This document shows positions 19,418-29,064 of a DNA stretch of 64,000 bases, piece by piece (the stretch's first letter is position 1; every line of letters begins with the position of its first letter). Under the pieces are notes generated by a model that made no database searches, was not told the DNA's origin, and worked only from the letters and a program-made list of their open reading frames with translations. Source of the stretch: Bacteroidota bacterium (GTDB lineage Bacteria; Bacteroidota; Bacteroidia; Chitinophagales; Chitinophagaceae). The translations under genes were made by a program, and so were the position numbers. The stretch is taken from assembly GCA_013288945.1 (NCBI GenBank), contig JABDAZ010000001.1, positions 128,563 through 192,562 on the forward strand. The letters run 5' to 3'.

Positions 19418-20629
19418 TTACGCAACTGCTTTATTAACGAGCGCTGCAGCTTCACTTAATAAAATTGCAGACTGAACTTTCAACCCACTTTCATCAATTA
19501 ATTTTTTTGCAACATCCGCATTTGTTCCCTGCAAGCGCACAATGATTGGGATATTAATATTTCCAATAGAAGTATATGCATCGATAACACCTTGCGCCAC
19601 ACGATCGCAACGAACGATGCCACCAAAAATATTAATAAGAATCGCTTTCACTTTCGGATCTTTTAAAATAATGCGAAAGCCAGCTTCAACAGTTTGTGCA
19701 TTTGCGGTGCCGCCAACATCTAAAAAGTTTGCAGGTTGGCCGCCACTTAGTTGAATCATATCCATCGTTGCCATTGCAAGCCCGGCGCCATTTACCATGC
19801 AACCAACATTGCCATCAAGCTTCACAAAATTCAGATTATATTTTCCTGCTTCCACTTCCGTCGGATCTTCTTCGCTTATATCGCGCATCGCTTCCAAATC
19901 TGCGTGGCGCATTAATGCGTTGTCATCTAAATTCATTTTGCAATCAACCGCAATCATTTTTTCATCACTTGTTTTAAACAATGGATTTATCTCCAGCATA
20001 CTGCAATCCAAACCAACATATGCGTTGTATAAATTGGTAACAAACTTCACGCAGTTTTTAAAAGCTTCGCCACTTAATCCAAAATTAAAAGCAATTTTGC
20101 GCGCCTGAAAAGGTTGCAATCCGCCACCAGGATGAACCCATTCTTTATAAATTTTTTCAGGTGTGTTGTGCGCTACTTCTTCAATGTCCATCCCGCCTTC
20201 GGTGCTGTACATAAAAACATTTTGCCCTTTTGCACGATCCAACAAAATTGATAAATAAAATTCCTTTACCGGGTTTGCGCCGGGATAATAAACATCCTGC
20301 GCAACCAATACTTTATTAACCACTTTACCAGCAGGCCCGGTTTGAATGGTTATTAATGTGCCGCCTAATAAATTGGATGCAATCTGTTTTACATCTTCCG
20401 CGCTTTTGCCAACGGCAACGCCACGTTGTTCTGTTCCTTTTATTTTTCCTTTGCCGCGGCCACCAGCGTGTATTTGCGCCTTCACTACTGCAAAATTATT
20501 TCCGTATTGAACTTTTAAATTTTTATATGCTTCTTCCGCAGCATCTGCGCGGTCCACAGGAATGCCTTCCTGCACCGGAACATTATATTTTTTCAACAAT
20601 TCTTTCGCTTGATATTCGTGAAGGTTCAT
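19418..20629 (-). CDS. sucC: Succinate-CoA ligase (ADP-forming) subunit beta
   Basis: 403 residues, slightly longer than the E. coli enzyme. It begins MNLHEYQAKELLKKYNVPV, followed by an ATP-grasp domain (VVKAQIHAGGRGKGK, residues about 48-62) and the C-terminal ligase domain with NIFGGIVRCDRVAQGV near residues 324-339. With SucD it converts succinyl-CoA, ADP and phosphate to succinate, CoA and ATP in the TCA cycle. sucD is not adjacent, which is usual in Bacteroidota. The upstream 290 bp contain a possible -7 box TATTTTCG (read on the minus strand near 20645) and repeat DNA. Confidence 0.96.
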   Translation of the reverse strand: MNLHEYQAKELLKKYNVPVQEGIPVDRADAAEEAYKNLKVQYGNNFAVVKAQIHAGGRGKGKIKGTEQRGVAVGKSAEDVKQIASNLLGGTLITIQTGPAGKVVNKVLVAQDVYYPGANPVKEFYLSILLDRAKGQNVFMYSTEGGMDIEEVAHNTPEKIYKEWVHPGGGLQPFQARKIAFNFGLSGEAFKNCVKFVTNLYNAYVGLDCSMLEINPLFKTSDEKMIAVDCKMNLDDNALMRHADLEAMRDISEEDPTEVEAGKYNLNFVKLDGNVGCMVNGAGLAMATMDMIQLSGGQPANFLDVGGTANAQTVEAGFRIILKDPKVKAILINIFGGIVRCDRVAQGVIDAYTSIGNINIPIIVRLQGTNADVAKKLIDESGLKVQSAILLSEAAALVNKAVA

Positions 20630-20921
20630 TGTGTAAAGTTTTAACGAAAATAAGAAAATAAGTATGAATTATGAGGTATGAGTTATGAATTGATAATGGA
20701 TAAATTTATTAATGGATTTATTTTTCCTCATTATCAGTTCATCAAATAGGAACATTAATAAATTCATTTTCACATTTCCACATTTTCAAATTTTCACATT
20801 TTTTATTGTCCCAACTTTTTGTTCATTAATGATCTTCAGTGGCGTCGCACACTTGTACATTAGTTCATTATTAACCAAATTAATTTAAAATCATTTTCAT
20901 TATCAATTAAAAAATTATCAT
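20630..20921. repeat. Repeat-rich intergenic region with dispersed repeat copy 2
   Basis: Contains four imperfect heptamers (TATGAAT, TATGAGG, TATGAGT, TATGAAT) at 20663-20690, a TTTCACATTT/TTTCCACATT run at 20768-20803, and copy 2 of the dispersed repeat at 20806-20870 on the minus strand (core 20834-20859). Otherwise no gene is visible. The sucC promoter must lie at its left end. Confidence 0.8.
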
Positions 20922-23708
20922 TTACCTGATAATCGTAACAGATCCGCTCATCTGCGTCCGTCCATTTTTCGGATTAATAATCCAGTAATAAGTCGCGACT
21001 GGCAAGGGTTTGCCATTATAAGTTCCATCCCACGGCGTTGGATAATTTGTTGTGTGATAAACCATTTGGCCGTAACGATTAAACACACTCACATCAGCGC
21101 CGGGATAAGAATCTAAAAATTTTATAACCCACGTATCATTAATACCATCGCCATTTGGTGAAAATGCATTTGGTATAATTGGTTTTTTAAGCACGCTTAC
21201 AAGTACATGGCTGCTATCAACACAACCATCAAAAGAAGTTACGATTAACGTGTATTCAATATCATTAACAGGAGAAACTTTTGGTGTTGCAATTGTATTA
21301 TTATCAATCGCAGAATCCGGCAGCCACAAATAAGTAATGTTGTTTCCAGAGCCGCTTCCTTCGAGCGTTATAAAGCCACCTTCCAAAACAGTTCTGTCAG
21401 GCCCAGCATCTGCAGTTGGTTGCGGATAAACATTTATAGTTTGATTAATAGATGCACTGCAACCGCCGCTCGCATTAAAAGTATACGTGAGCGTATCAAT
21501 TCCTGCTGATGCAATTTGTGGGTTAAACAATCCAGCCGCATTAATGCCGCGTCCGCTGTAAGCGGCGCCGCCACTCATCCCTGTCGTTTCGCGCGCTTGC
21601 GCAATAGAAAACGGTGAAACAGATTCGCAAACCGGATTCAATGCATCAAACTGCAATTGCGGGCTTGCATTAATCGTAATTGTTTGCTGCGTTTCATTTA
21701 CACAACTGATGCCGGAATAAACAATATATTTTATCTGGTAAGATTTTGTAAGCGGGTTGCCAAAATCAGGATAGGTAAAACTATATTGTTTGCCAGCGGC
21801 AGGAAAACTGTCTGTTGTTTTATTAATCGGATCATTTAAATAATCCCAATAAATTTCTACTTTAATAATATTTCCAAAATCAACCGTTGAATTATCTGTA
21901 ATAGTTATGGCTTTATTGCTGCACAAATATCCGTTTCCATTAATAGAAAATTTTGCAACAGGCACAGCGCCATTTACCGTAAATGTTTTTGTTGTATCAC
22001 TTACGCATTCATCTTTTGATGTAACAGTTAACTGCACATTATAAACACCAACACTTGTATAATGATGCTGCGGATTTTGTTGTGCCGATGTATTTGGATT
22101 GGCTTGCGTTGCATTATTATCGCCAAAATTCCAAAGCCATGTAAACTGCGACTGGCTTGCATCTGCAATGGTTGATGAATCTGTAAATTGTGCGAATGGA
22201 TCACTTAAACAAACTTGTGGCGTACCAAAATTTGGTTGTGGCAAAACATGAATAACAATTTGTTTTATTAATGTATCACTTACACAACCCAGATTTGTTT
22301 GTGTAAATAAACTCACATTATACGTTCCTGCAGATGGAAATAAATGTGATGGATTTTGTAATGAAGAACTGTCTCCGTCACCAAAATTCCAATGCCAGTT
22401 TGTTAATGTTTCTCCTGCAATTGTTGATTGATCTGAAAAATTAATATTACTGTTCTCACATGCCGGAGATAATAAAGAAAATTGAGTAACAGGATTTGGA
22501 TTAATAATAACATTTGTAGTTGCACTGTTTAAACAACCAATATTTGAAACTGCTGAAACGCTGTAGCTGCCTGCATTTGCAGCTTGCGCATTTGATAATG
22601 TAACTGATTGCCCTGTTGCAGAAAAATTTTGCGGGCCAGTCCATTGATAGGAAATTGTATCAACATTTGGAGCAACTGAAGTTGCTGAAAGAATTACATT
22701 TTGCCCCGCACAAACGGGAGAATTATTAATAGCAGTTGGCACAGGTTTTTTATCAATATAAATAGAAACAGGATTTGATGCAACACGGCATGTTGCAATG
22801 CCAAGGTTTCCGTTTTCTGCAACTGTTAAACGGTATTTATAATAACCCGGCGCAGTTGGCTGGCGCGTGTATGAAGAAGTTGTTGCGCCTGCAATATCAT
22901 TCCATGTTGTGCCGCTGTCTGTACTTAATTGCCATTGAAAAGATGGCGCAACATAACCTGAAGAAACCGTTGAGTTAAATGATAAAACAGTCGGATCATT
23001 TTCACACAAATTTGTTGATGTGCTACCATTGCTGCCAATGATAGAAGCCGTTACCAGCGGGCCACACGGTCGAAATGTAATATCATCCAAAGCCAAATCA
23101 TTGCCACATCCGCCCGGCGCATTATTGCGCATGCGCAGCACAACATCACTCACGCCGGCAGGCATTGCAAAATAAAATCCAAACTGCTTCCACGTTGCAG
23201 AGTTTGCAGTTGGAATATCGCCGCTATTATAACTTTGAATTACAGTTCCAGTAGTAGTTTCAATTGTAAAAGTAATGTTCGGCTGAATGCCCGCATTCAT
23301 ACACGAACCGGGAACAAGCATATTTAAAATCCACGCAGCAAATTCGAATGTTGTATTCGGGCACAAACCTTTTACCGTATCTAAATAAAAATCGCTTGGT
23401 TGATTTGATGCATTAATAAGCATAAAATATCCATTCGCATTTCCTGTATGATCGTGAACGGTTTGCCATGTGGCGCCAAAACATCCGGAAGTAAAATTGG
23501 TTAATGTATAAAAACCATCGCCGGGGCAGGAGCCAAAAAAATATTGATAAGAAGTAGTAGCTGCGGCAAGCTGTGGGCCAGGATTATTGCCAGAACCAAA
23601 ATTGATATTAATAACAGGATCACCCAAACTGCCTGTGCAAAGTTGCGCGTTTGCAAAAGTAATTGTTATAAAAAGAAAAAATAAAGCAATCGCAAATCGT
23701 TTCCCCAC
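20922..23708 (-). CDS. Secreted PKD-domain protein with T9SS type B (gliding-motility-associated, CHU_C) C-terminal domain
   Basis: 928 residues. Signal peptide MGKRFAIALFFLF...ANAQ, then a lectin- or jelly-roll-like N-terminal region (DPVININFGSG, LALDDITFRPCG), Ig-like segments (QWQLSTDSG), two or more PKD domains with the hallmark WHWNFGDGDSSS and WLWNFGDN, and a gliding-associated C-terminal domain: IPNAFSPNGDGINDTWVI, VFNRYGQMVY and WDGTYNGKPLPVATYYW. The C-terminal domain is the sorting signal read by the type IX secretion system, so this is predicted cargo of the SprA-containing machine. Its role on the surface (adhesion or substrate binding) is inferred only. It is monocistronic. Confidence 0.9.
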   Translation of the reverse strand: MGKRFAIALFFLFITITFANAQLCTGSLGDPVININFGSGNNPGPQLAAATTSYQYFFGSCPGDGFYTLTNFTSGCFGATWQTVHDHTGNANGYFMLINASNQPSDFYLDTVKGLCPNTTFEFAAWILNMLVPGSCMNAGIQPNITFTIETTTGTVIQSYNSGDIPTANSATWKQFGFYFAMPAGVSDVVLRMRNNAPGGCGNDLALDDITFRPCGPLVTASIIGSNGSTSTNLCENDPTVLSFNSTVSSGYVAPSFQWQLSTDSGTTWNDIAGATTSSYTRQPTAPGYYKYRLTVAENGNLGIATCRVASNPVSIYIDKKPVPTAINNSPVCAGQNVILSATSVAPNVDTISYQWTGPQNFSATGQSVTLSNAQAANAGSYSVSAVSNIGCLNSATTNVIINPNPVTQFSLLSPACENSNINFSDQSTIAGETLTNWHWNFGDGDSSSLQNPSHLFPSAGTYNVSLFTQTNLGCVSDTLIKQIVIHVLPQPNFGTPQVCLSDPFAQFTDSSTIADASQSQFTWLWNFGDNNATQANPNTSAQQNPQHHYTSVGVYNVQLTVTSKDECVSDTTKTFTVNGAVPVAKFSINGNGYLCSNKAITITDNSTVDFGNIIKVEIYWDYLNDPINKTTDSFPAAGKQYSFTYPDFGNPLTKSYQIKYIVYSGISCVNETQQTITINASPQLQFDALNPVCESVSPFSIAQARETTGMSGGAAYSGRGINAAGLFNPQIASAGIDTLTYTFNASGGCSASINQTINVYPQPTADAGPDRTVLEGGFITLEGSGSGNNITYLWLPDSAIDNNTIATPKVSPVNDIEYTLIVTSFDGCVDSSHVLVSVLKKPIIPNAFSPNGDGINDTWVIKFLDSYPGADVSVFNRYGQMVYHTTNYPTPWDGTYNGKPLPVATYYWIINPKNGRTQMSGSVTIIR

Positions 23709-23813
23709 AATAAAAATTTATTAAAACAGCATTTTGATAACGGGTAAAAATAATCAATTAATAATTGTTTTCTGCATGCATAAATGTTGAAGCTGCTTGC
23801 AGTTTTGCTTTCT

Positions 23814-23821
23814 TATATTTG
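23814..23821 (+). promoter_or_regulatory. Bacteroidota -7 box upstream of PNP gene
   Basis: TATATTTG fits TAnnTTTG exactly and lies 93 bp before the PNP start. No good TTTG -33 element is found 19 bp upstream, so this is tentative. Confidence 0.4.
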
Positions 23822-23913
23822 CGGCTTTAAATGTAAGCGATAAGATGAGTGATGTAAGATGTGTTTTTTGAAACCTGATTTTTTTATTTAAAACTTTTTA
23901 CTTTTTATTTATA

Positions 23914-24732
23914 ATGAACATTATTAATCAAATTAAAGAAGCAACGGATTTTATAAAAACAATTTATAAAGAAAAACCGCAGGTTGGCATTGTGCTTGGC
24001 AGTGGTTTGGGAAATTTGTCAACCAATATTGAAGTAGAAGTTGAAATTGATTATAATAAAATTCCGCACTTTCCAATATCAACTGTTAAGGGCCATTCTG
24101 GTAAATTAATTTTTGGGAAAATGAATGGAAAAAAAGTAGCAGCAATGGCTGGCCGCTTTCATTATTATGAAGGTTATTCGGCGCAGCAGGTTGTTTTTCC
24201 AATTCGTGTTTTAAAAATGCTTGGCATTGAAACATTATTAATATCAAATGCTGCTGGCGCGATGAACACTTCTTTTAAAGTGGGCGATTTGATGATTATT
24301 AATGATCACATCAGTTTGTTTACCGTAAACCCGTTGCTTGGTGAAAATTGTGATGAACTCGGCCCGCGTTTTCCAGACATGAGCGAACCGTATAAAAAAG
24401 ATTTGATTAATAAAGTTAAATCGATTGCATTCAAATTAAATATTCCTTTGAAAGAAGGTGTGTATGCCGGCGTAACAGGGCCAACTTTTGAAACACGTGC
24501 AGAATATAAATTGCTGCACATAGTTGGCGGCGATGCAGTCGGAATGAGTACTGTGCAGGAAGTGATTGCTGCAGCACATATTGGTTTGCCGGTTTTTGCT
24601 ATCAGCATTATTACAGATATTGGCATTCGTGAAGATGATAATATTATTACGCATGAAGAAGTGCTGCAAGCCGCAAAGGACGCAGAACCCAAGCTCACGG
24701 CTATTTTCAAACAACTTATCAGTGAACTGTAA
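23914..24732 (+). CDS. Purine-nucleoside phosphorylase (class I, trimeric)
   Basis: 272 residues, normal for trimeric PNP. Motifs: VGIVLGSGLGNL (residues 24-35, phosphate site), KGHSGKLIFG, GRFHYYEGYS, SNAAGAMN and GVYAGVTGPTFETRAEY, and DAVGMSTVQEV in the purine pocket. It splits inosine and guanosine with phosphate to the free base and ribose-1-phosphate in purine salvage. The putative porin gene starts 34 bp after it, so the two may be cotranscribed. The start ATG at 23914 follows an A/T-rich leader with no Shine-Dalgarno sequence, as is usual in this phylum. Confidence 0.93.
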   Translation: MNIINQIKEATDFIKTIYKEKPQVGIVLGSGLGNLSTNIEVEVEIDYNKIPHFPISTVKGHSGKLIFGKMNGKKVAAMAGRFHYYEGYSAQQVVFPIRVLKMLGIETLLISNAAGAMNTSFKVGDLMIINDHISLFTVNPLLGENCDELGPRFPDMSEPYKKDLINKVKSIAFKLNIPLKEGVYAGVTGPTFETRAEYKLLHIVGGDAVGMSTVQEVIAAAHIGLPVFAISIITDIGIREDDNIITHEEVLQAAKDAEPKLTAIFKQLISEL

Positions 24733-24766
24733 TATTAACTTTCCAATAACCGCAGTAAAGCGCTTA

Positions 24767-26827
24767 ATGATTAATTTGTCAGGAATATTTTTATTGGTGA
24801 ATAAGAAAAATAGAACAATTGTTTTTTTATCGGCGTTTTTAATGATGGCATTTTTTTGCGCGAAGGCGCAAGATCCAACATCAAGATTTAAATCATTGGG
24901 CGGTGGCGGCAAAGCTTCTGGTGGCGATACTTTATTAAAGCACCGTACATCATCAGAAGATTCTATTACCATAAGTTTTCGTTATCTCGATAGCAGCAGG
25001 CTTAAAAAAATTGATTCTTCTATTTATGATTTCAGAAAAAAATTTCCATTGCCATGGTATTATAATGATCTTGGCAATTCCGGAACGGCGGCTGAAAATT
25101 TAATTTTTACGCCATTAATAAAATCGGGTTGGGATGAAGGTTTGCATGCGTATGATATTTATATGCTCACTCCAGAAAACACAAAATTTTATAACACCAC
25201 AAGGCCTTATTCAGAGTTGGGTTATATGATTGGCAGCAAGTCGGAGCAATTGATTGATATAAATTTTACGCAAAACATTAAGCCCAATTGGAACTATGCT
25301 TTTCAATACCGCTTAATAAATTCGCCCGGCACTTTTAACAGCCAAAATACAAACCATAACGGTTACCGGTTAAATTCGTGGTACCAATCCAACAGCAAAC
25401 GTTATCAGGCTTTCCTGGTTATTATTGCAAACAAATTGGCATCTTCAGAAAATGGCGGACTTGTAAACTGGCGCAGTATTGATTCAAATACATTGCGTAC
25501 AAATTTGCAAACTGTTCTTGATAATGCAAGCCCCGGAAGCAACAGTATTTTTTCTACAACAATTTATACGGGTACAAAATATACCACTTCCACTTTTATG
25601 TTGCGGCAGCAATATGATATTATTGGCAAGAAAGATTCCATAGTTACAGACTCTACAGTTACGCAATTATTTTATCCGCAGGTGCGCGCGGAACATACAA
25701 TTTCTTACAACACTTTTAATTACCGTTTTTTTGATACGCGGCCTGATACTGCTTTTTATGATCGAACGTATGGTTATGTTTTTCCCGGCCCGTATATTAT
25801 CGTTCCAACATTTCCTTCTGATACTTTTTACCGGCAGGATAAATGGAAACAACTTGTTAATGATTTTTCTTTGTATCAATTTCCTGATCCAAAAAATCCG
25901 CAACAGTTTATTAAAGTTGGCGCAACGCTTGAAAATTACAGTGGCGATTTTGACAGCACAAGCCGTACTTTTTTTAACGCATTTATTCATGGTGAATATA
26001 GAAACCATACGCGCAATCAAAAATGGGATATTGAAGCATACGGAAAATTTTATTTAAGCGGATACAACGCCGCAGATTATAATGCATCAATAAGTTTGAA
26101 AAGATACCTCAGCAAAAAACTTGGTTTTTTAGAAGTTGGTTTTCAAAATGCAGACAGAACGCCTTCGTTTGTATTTACGCGATCCAGCAGTTATAGCACC
26201 GGAACGCAAACTTTTAATAAAGAAAATGTAACCAATCTTTTTGCTTCCATCGATCAGCCAAAATTTGGTTTGAAATTATCCGGCAATTATTATTTGATAA
26301 GCAACTACGCATATTTCGAAGCAAACTCAAAACAAAATCAGCAGTCTTCCTTATTTAATATGCTGCAGATTAATGCACAAAAAATAACGCATTTAAGTAA
26401 ATATTGGGTTTGGCGCGCAACCGTTCAGTTGCAACAAAAAGCTGGTGCTTCACCGGTTAACGTGCCTTTGTTTTTAACGTTTGATCAAATTGCTTACGAA
26501 GGGAAATTGGGTTTAAAAAATCTTAATATAAATTTCGGGTTAGAGTTAAGATATTATTCGGCATATAAAGCAGATGGATACGATCCGGTGTCCGGCCAGT
26601 TTTATACACAAAACGATACAACGCTCCGCATGAAACTGCCAGACTTAACGCCGTATGTAAATTTCAGGATAAGAAGTTTTACAGCATATGTGCGCGCAGA
26701 AAATATTAATACTGCAAAGCTTAGTGGCACTGGCTTTGGCTTTACCAATTATAATTTTGTAGCTCCAAATTATCCAAACACAGGTTTGAGAATTCGCATT
26801 GGAATTTATTGGGGTTTTGTAAATTAA
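24767..26827 (+). CDS. Putative outer-membrane beta-barrel porin
   Basis: 686 residues from ATG 24767; a GTG at 24797 would give a neater signal peptide (VNKKNRTIVFLSAF...CAKAQ) and is an equal candidate. The frame is open further upstream inside the PNP gene, but that part is out-of-frame shadow. After the signal come many alternating aromatic beta-strands (NWNYAFQYRLINSP, GTKYTTSTFMLRQQYDI, HGEYRNHTRNQKWDIEAYGKF), ending in an amphipathic strand GLRIRIGIYWGFVN typical of barrel C-termini. It matches the large 'putative porin' proteins of Bacteroidota that often sit near nucleoside genes. The substrate is unknown. Confidence 0.75.
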   Translation: MINLSGIFLLVNKKNRTIVFLSAFLMMAFFCAKAQDPTSRFKSLGGGGKASGGDTLLKHRTSSEDSITISFRYLDSSRLKKIDSSIYDFRKKFPLPWYYNDLGNSGTAAENLIFTPLIKSGWDEGLHAYDIYMLTPENTKFYNTTRPYSELGYMIGSKSEQLIDINFTQNIKPNWNYAFQYRLINSPGTFNSQNTNHNGYRLNSWYQSNSKRYQAFLVIIANKLASSENGGLVNWRSIDSNTLRTNLQTVLDNASPGSNSIFSTTIYTGTKYTTSTFMLRQQYDIIGKKDSIVTDSTVTQLFYPQVRAEHTISYNTFNYRFFDTRPDTAFYDRTYGYVFPGPYIIVPTFPSDTFYRQDKWKQLVNDFSLYQFPDPKNPQQFIKVGATLENYSGDFDSTSRTFFNAFIHGEYRNHTRNQKWDIEAYGKFYLSGYNAADYNASISLKRYLSKKLGFLEVGFQNADRTPSFVFTRSSSYSTGTQTFNKENVTNLFASIDQPKFGLKLSGNYYLISNYAYFEANSKQNQQSSLFNMLQINAQKITHLSKYWVWRATVQLQQKAGASPVNVPLFLTFDQIAYEGKLGLKNLNINFGLELRYYSAYKADGYDPVSGQFYTQNDTTLRMKLPDLTPYVNFRIRSFTAYVRAENINTAKLSGTGFGFTNYNFVAPNYPNTGLRIRIGIYWGFVN

Positions 26828-26951
26828 AATTATAGATTATTAATATTATCTAACCGCGCTGTATGTTTTTTAAAAAAAAAATTTGAAAATTAAATTCAAG
26901 CTCAAGCTTCGCTCATAAATCCAATTTAACTTTCTTTGTCGTAAATAATAT

Positions 26952-26959
26952 TAACTTTG
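26952..26959 (+). promoter_or_regulatory. -7 box TAACTTTG upstream of HYC_CC_PP gene
   Basis: Exact TAnnTTTG match 17 bp before the start codon. A TTTG occurs at 26935-26938, only 13 bp upstream, closer than the ideal 19. Confidence 0.45.
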
Positions 26960-26975
26960 CAACGTTATTAATACA

Positions 26976-27359
26976 ATGAAAAAATTATTCACCACCATAT
27001 TGGCTTTTGTTTACATCGCTGTTGCAAGTGGTGTTGCGGTGAATATTCATTATTGCATGGGCAAATTAACGGGCGTTGATTATTCATACAATAATGACGA
27101 TACCTGTGGCAAATGCGGCATGCAAAATAAAAAAGGTTGCTGTCACAATGACTTTAAAATTGTAAAAATTTCTGATGATCAACAAATCGCAAAAGCGAAT
27201 GTTGATTTTTCGCAGTCACCGGTTTTATTAAACAGTTTTGTTATTAATCTTTCTCAAACAATACAAGGCAGCGAAAATTTCATAGCTCGCCAATACCATT
27301 CTCCGCCTGATTATAAAGGTGCTGACATTTATTTATACAATTGCGTTTTCAGGATTTGA
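26976..27359 (+). CDS. HYC_CC_PP family protein
   Basis: 127 residues with an N-terminal hydrophobic signal or anchor. The three features that name this small Bacteroidota family are all present: HYC at residues 25-27, a CC pair at 55-56 (within CGKC at 44-47 and GCCHN), and HSPPD at 108-112. The cysteines and histidines suggest metal binding in the periplasm. It is followed by an HMA-domain protein, an outer-membrane barrel, a thioredoxin-like protein and a CDF efflux gene, so a role in heavy-metal (probably copper) handling is inferred from context. Family function is unproven. Confidence 0.8.
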   Translation: MKKLFTTILAFVYIAVASGVAVNIHYCMGKLTGVDYSYNNDDTCGKCGMQNKKGCCHNDFKIVKISDDQQIAKANVDFSQSPVLLNSFVINLSQTIQGSENFIARQYHSPPDYKGADIYLYNCVFRI

Positions 27360-27383
27360 TTTTTTTCTTTCTCCATTTTATGA

Positions 27384-27402
27384 TGCGTGAATTCTTCACG
27401 CA
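27384..27402. terminator. Short stem-loop after the HYC_CC_PP gene
   Basis: TGCGTGAA and TTCACGCA are perfect 8-bp arms around a TTC loop, 24 bp after the stop. No strong T-run follows; partial termination or RNA protection is possible. Confidence 0.4.
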
Positions 27403-27501
27403 ATTTCGTAATCAATAAAATTTACAATCAACTTTCAGATCATTATTAATGATTTTCATTTTTTGAAATTTCATTAATAGTTCTGATTAAAATATATAAT
27501 C

Positions 27502-28053
27502 ATGAAAAAGATTTTTTTATCGTTAATGATAATTTTACTGGCATTAATAACAAATGCACAAGCTGAAAAAGCGCAATTCCAGGCAAGCGGGCTAACCTGT
27601 TCTATGTGCAGCAATGCGATTAATAAAGCATTGAAAACTGTTCCGTTTATTGAAAGTATTAATACCGATTTAAATAAAAATTTGTTTGAAATAACATTCA
27701 AAAAAAATGTGCCGGTTGATTTGGATGCGATTAAGAAAAAAGTGGAAGACGCTGGTTTTTCCATTGCAAAATTCTGGATTGTTGCAGATTTTAAAAATGT
27801 AAAAATTGATAAAGAAGAACATGTTGCCGTTGGCAATTTCAATTTTCATTTTATGAATGTGAAACAGCAAACATTAAATGGCGAACAACGTTTGCAATTG
27901 ATAGATAAAGATTTTGTTTCTGCAAAAGAATTTAAAAAGAACAATGCATACACTTCTATGCCTTGCTATCAAACAGGAACAATGGCTGAGTGCTGCAAAT
28001 CTGCTGATGCAAATTTAAATGCATCAAATAGAATTTATCATGTAACAATTTAA
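27502..28053 (+). CDS. Secreted heavy-metal-associated (HMA) domain protein
   Basis: 183 residues: signal peptide to about residue 21 (ALITNAQA), then an HMA ferredoxin-like fold with the metal site GLTCSMCSN (Cys33 and Cys36) and a VEDAGFSIAKFWI end. The C-terminal 90 residues form a second domain of beta-strands with further Cys in MPCYQTG and ECCKSAD. Exported HMA proteins probably pass or sequester Cu(I) or a similar soft metal in the periplasm. It lies between the HYC_CC_PP gene and an outer-membrane protein gene in the same direction, most likely a single module. Confidence 0.85.
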   Translation: MKKIFLSLMIILLALITNAQAEKAQFQASGLTCSMCSNAINKALKTVPFIESINTDLNKNLFEITFKKNVPVDLDAIKKKVEDAGFSIAKFWIVADFKNVKIDKEEHVAVGNFNFHFMNVKQQTLNGEQRLQLIDKDFVSAKEFKKNNAYTSMPCYQTGTMAECCKSADANLNASNRIYHVTI

Positions 28054-28061
28054 TGGTGAAT

Positions 28062-28103
28062 AGTGAATGGCCAATAGTAAATTTTTTTAGTTGGCCATTC
28101 ACT
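28062..28103 (+). terminator. 13-bp perfect inverted repeat between the HMA gene and the barrel gene
   Basis: Arms AGTGAATGGCCAA (28062-28074) and TTGGCCATTCACT (28091-28103) surround a 16-base loop containing a T-run. It may attenuate readthrough between the two genes. Confidence 0.45.
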
Positions 28104-28120
28104 TATTTTAATTGATTAAC

Positions 28121-28969
28121 ATGATGAAAAAAATATTTTGTTCAGTCATTATTTTATTAATGTGCATGCACATTAATGCGCAGGAATTGTATGTTTCAAC
28201 AGAACCTGCGAGCAACATGGCTGCGGGAAGTATTGGCGTGCGTTTGAATACGAAAATTTTCAGCATGAAATATGAAAGCGTTTATGCTGTAAGATTTGAC
28301 CCTGAAGTGATGTTTGGCATAAGTAAAAAATTAATGGTTCATATTAATGCATACACTTCAAACATGTATCAGCAACATTTAAGATTTGAAGGAACGAGTT
28401 TGTATGCCAAGTATCGCTTTTATTCAAGTGATGATATTCAAACGCATTTCAGAATGGCAGCTTTTAGTAAAATTTCTTTTATTAATAATCCGCAACAATT
28501 GCAGGTTGGAAATAAATTTTATAACAACGATGAAATAGATTTGGATGGAAATAATTCCGGCTTGCTTGCAGGAATTGTTGCTACGCAATTGTTGCACAAA
28601 CTCGCATTATCATCTTCCGCAGCATTCGAAAACCGTTGGAATAATTTGGATGCATCAAAGTTGCCGGCACAATCTTCCAAGGCAGTTAATTATACATTAT
28701 CCGCCGGATATCTTTTGCTGCCGCGGGTTTATACAAATTATCATCAAACCAATTTTAATTTGTATTGTGAATTTTTGGGTTCGTCTTCTTTAGATAAAAA
28801 ATCTTATTACATTGATGCGGCACCAGCTGTTCAGTTTATTTTTAACAGCATTTCACGGCTCGATTTTTCTTACCGCACGCAATTGTTTGGCAACATGCAA
28901 CGTTTAACAAACAATAATTTTTTAGTAAGATTTGAATATAATTTTTTGAATGTTTTTAAAAACAGGTAA
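28121..28969 (+). CDS. Outer-membrane beta-barrel protein of the metal module
   Basis: 282 residues from ATG 28121 (a TTG start at 28112 is weaker). A signal peptide ends in HINAQ. The body has barrel-like strands (GSIGVRLNTKIFSMKYE, GTSLYAKYRFYS, RLDFSYRTQLFG) and ends NFLVRFEYNFLNVFKNR. No enzymatic motif. The order HMA protein then barrel protein suggests an outer-membrane component for metal export or uptake, but that is inference from position only. I do not recognise a named family. Confidence 0.65.
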   Translation: MMKKIFCSVIILLMCMHINAQELYVSTEPASNMAAGSIGVRLNTKIFSMKYESVYAVRFDPEVMFGISKKLMVHINAYTSNMYQQHLRFEGTSLYAKYRFYSSDDIQTHFRMAAFSKISFINNPQQLQVGNKFYNNDEIDLDGNNSGLLAGIVATQLLHKLALSSSAAFENRWNNLDASKLPAQSSKAVNYTLSAGYLLLPRVYTNYHQTNFNLYCEFLGSSSLDKKSYYIDAAPAVQFIFNSISRLDFSYRTQLFGNMQRLTNNNFLVRFEYNFLNVFKNR

Positions 28970-29064
28970 TGAAAATAATGATTTCAATATTAAAATTTAT
29001 TCAGTCTTTATTCATCAAAAAAGATTGCTGTAAATGAAAAAAAACAATTTTTATAAGTGTATTA

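Noticed and set aside
24306..24972. Minus-strand open frames opposite the PNP gene
   Set aside because: Shadow frames of a well-conserved gene with no family likeness.
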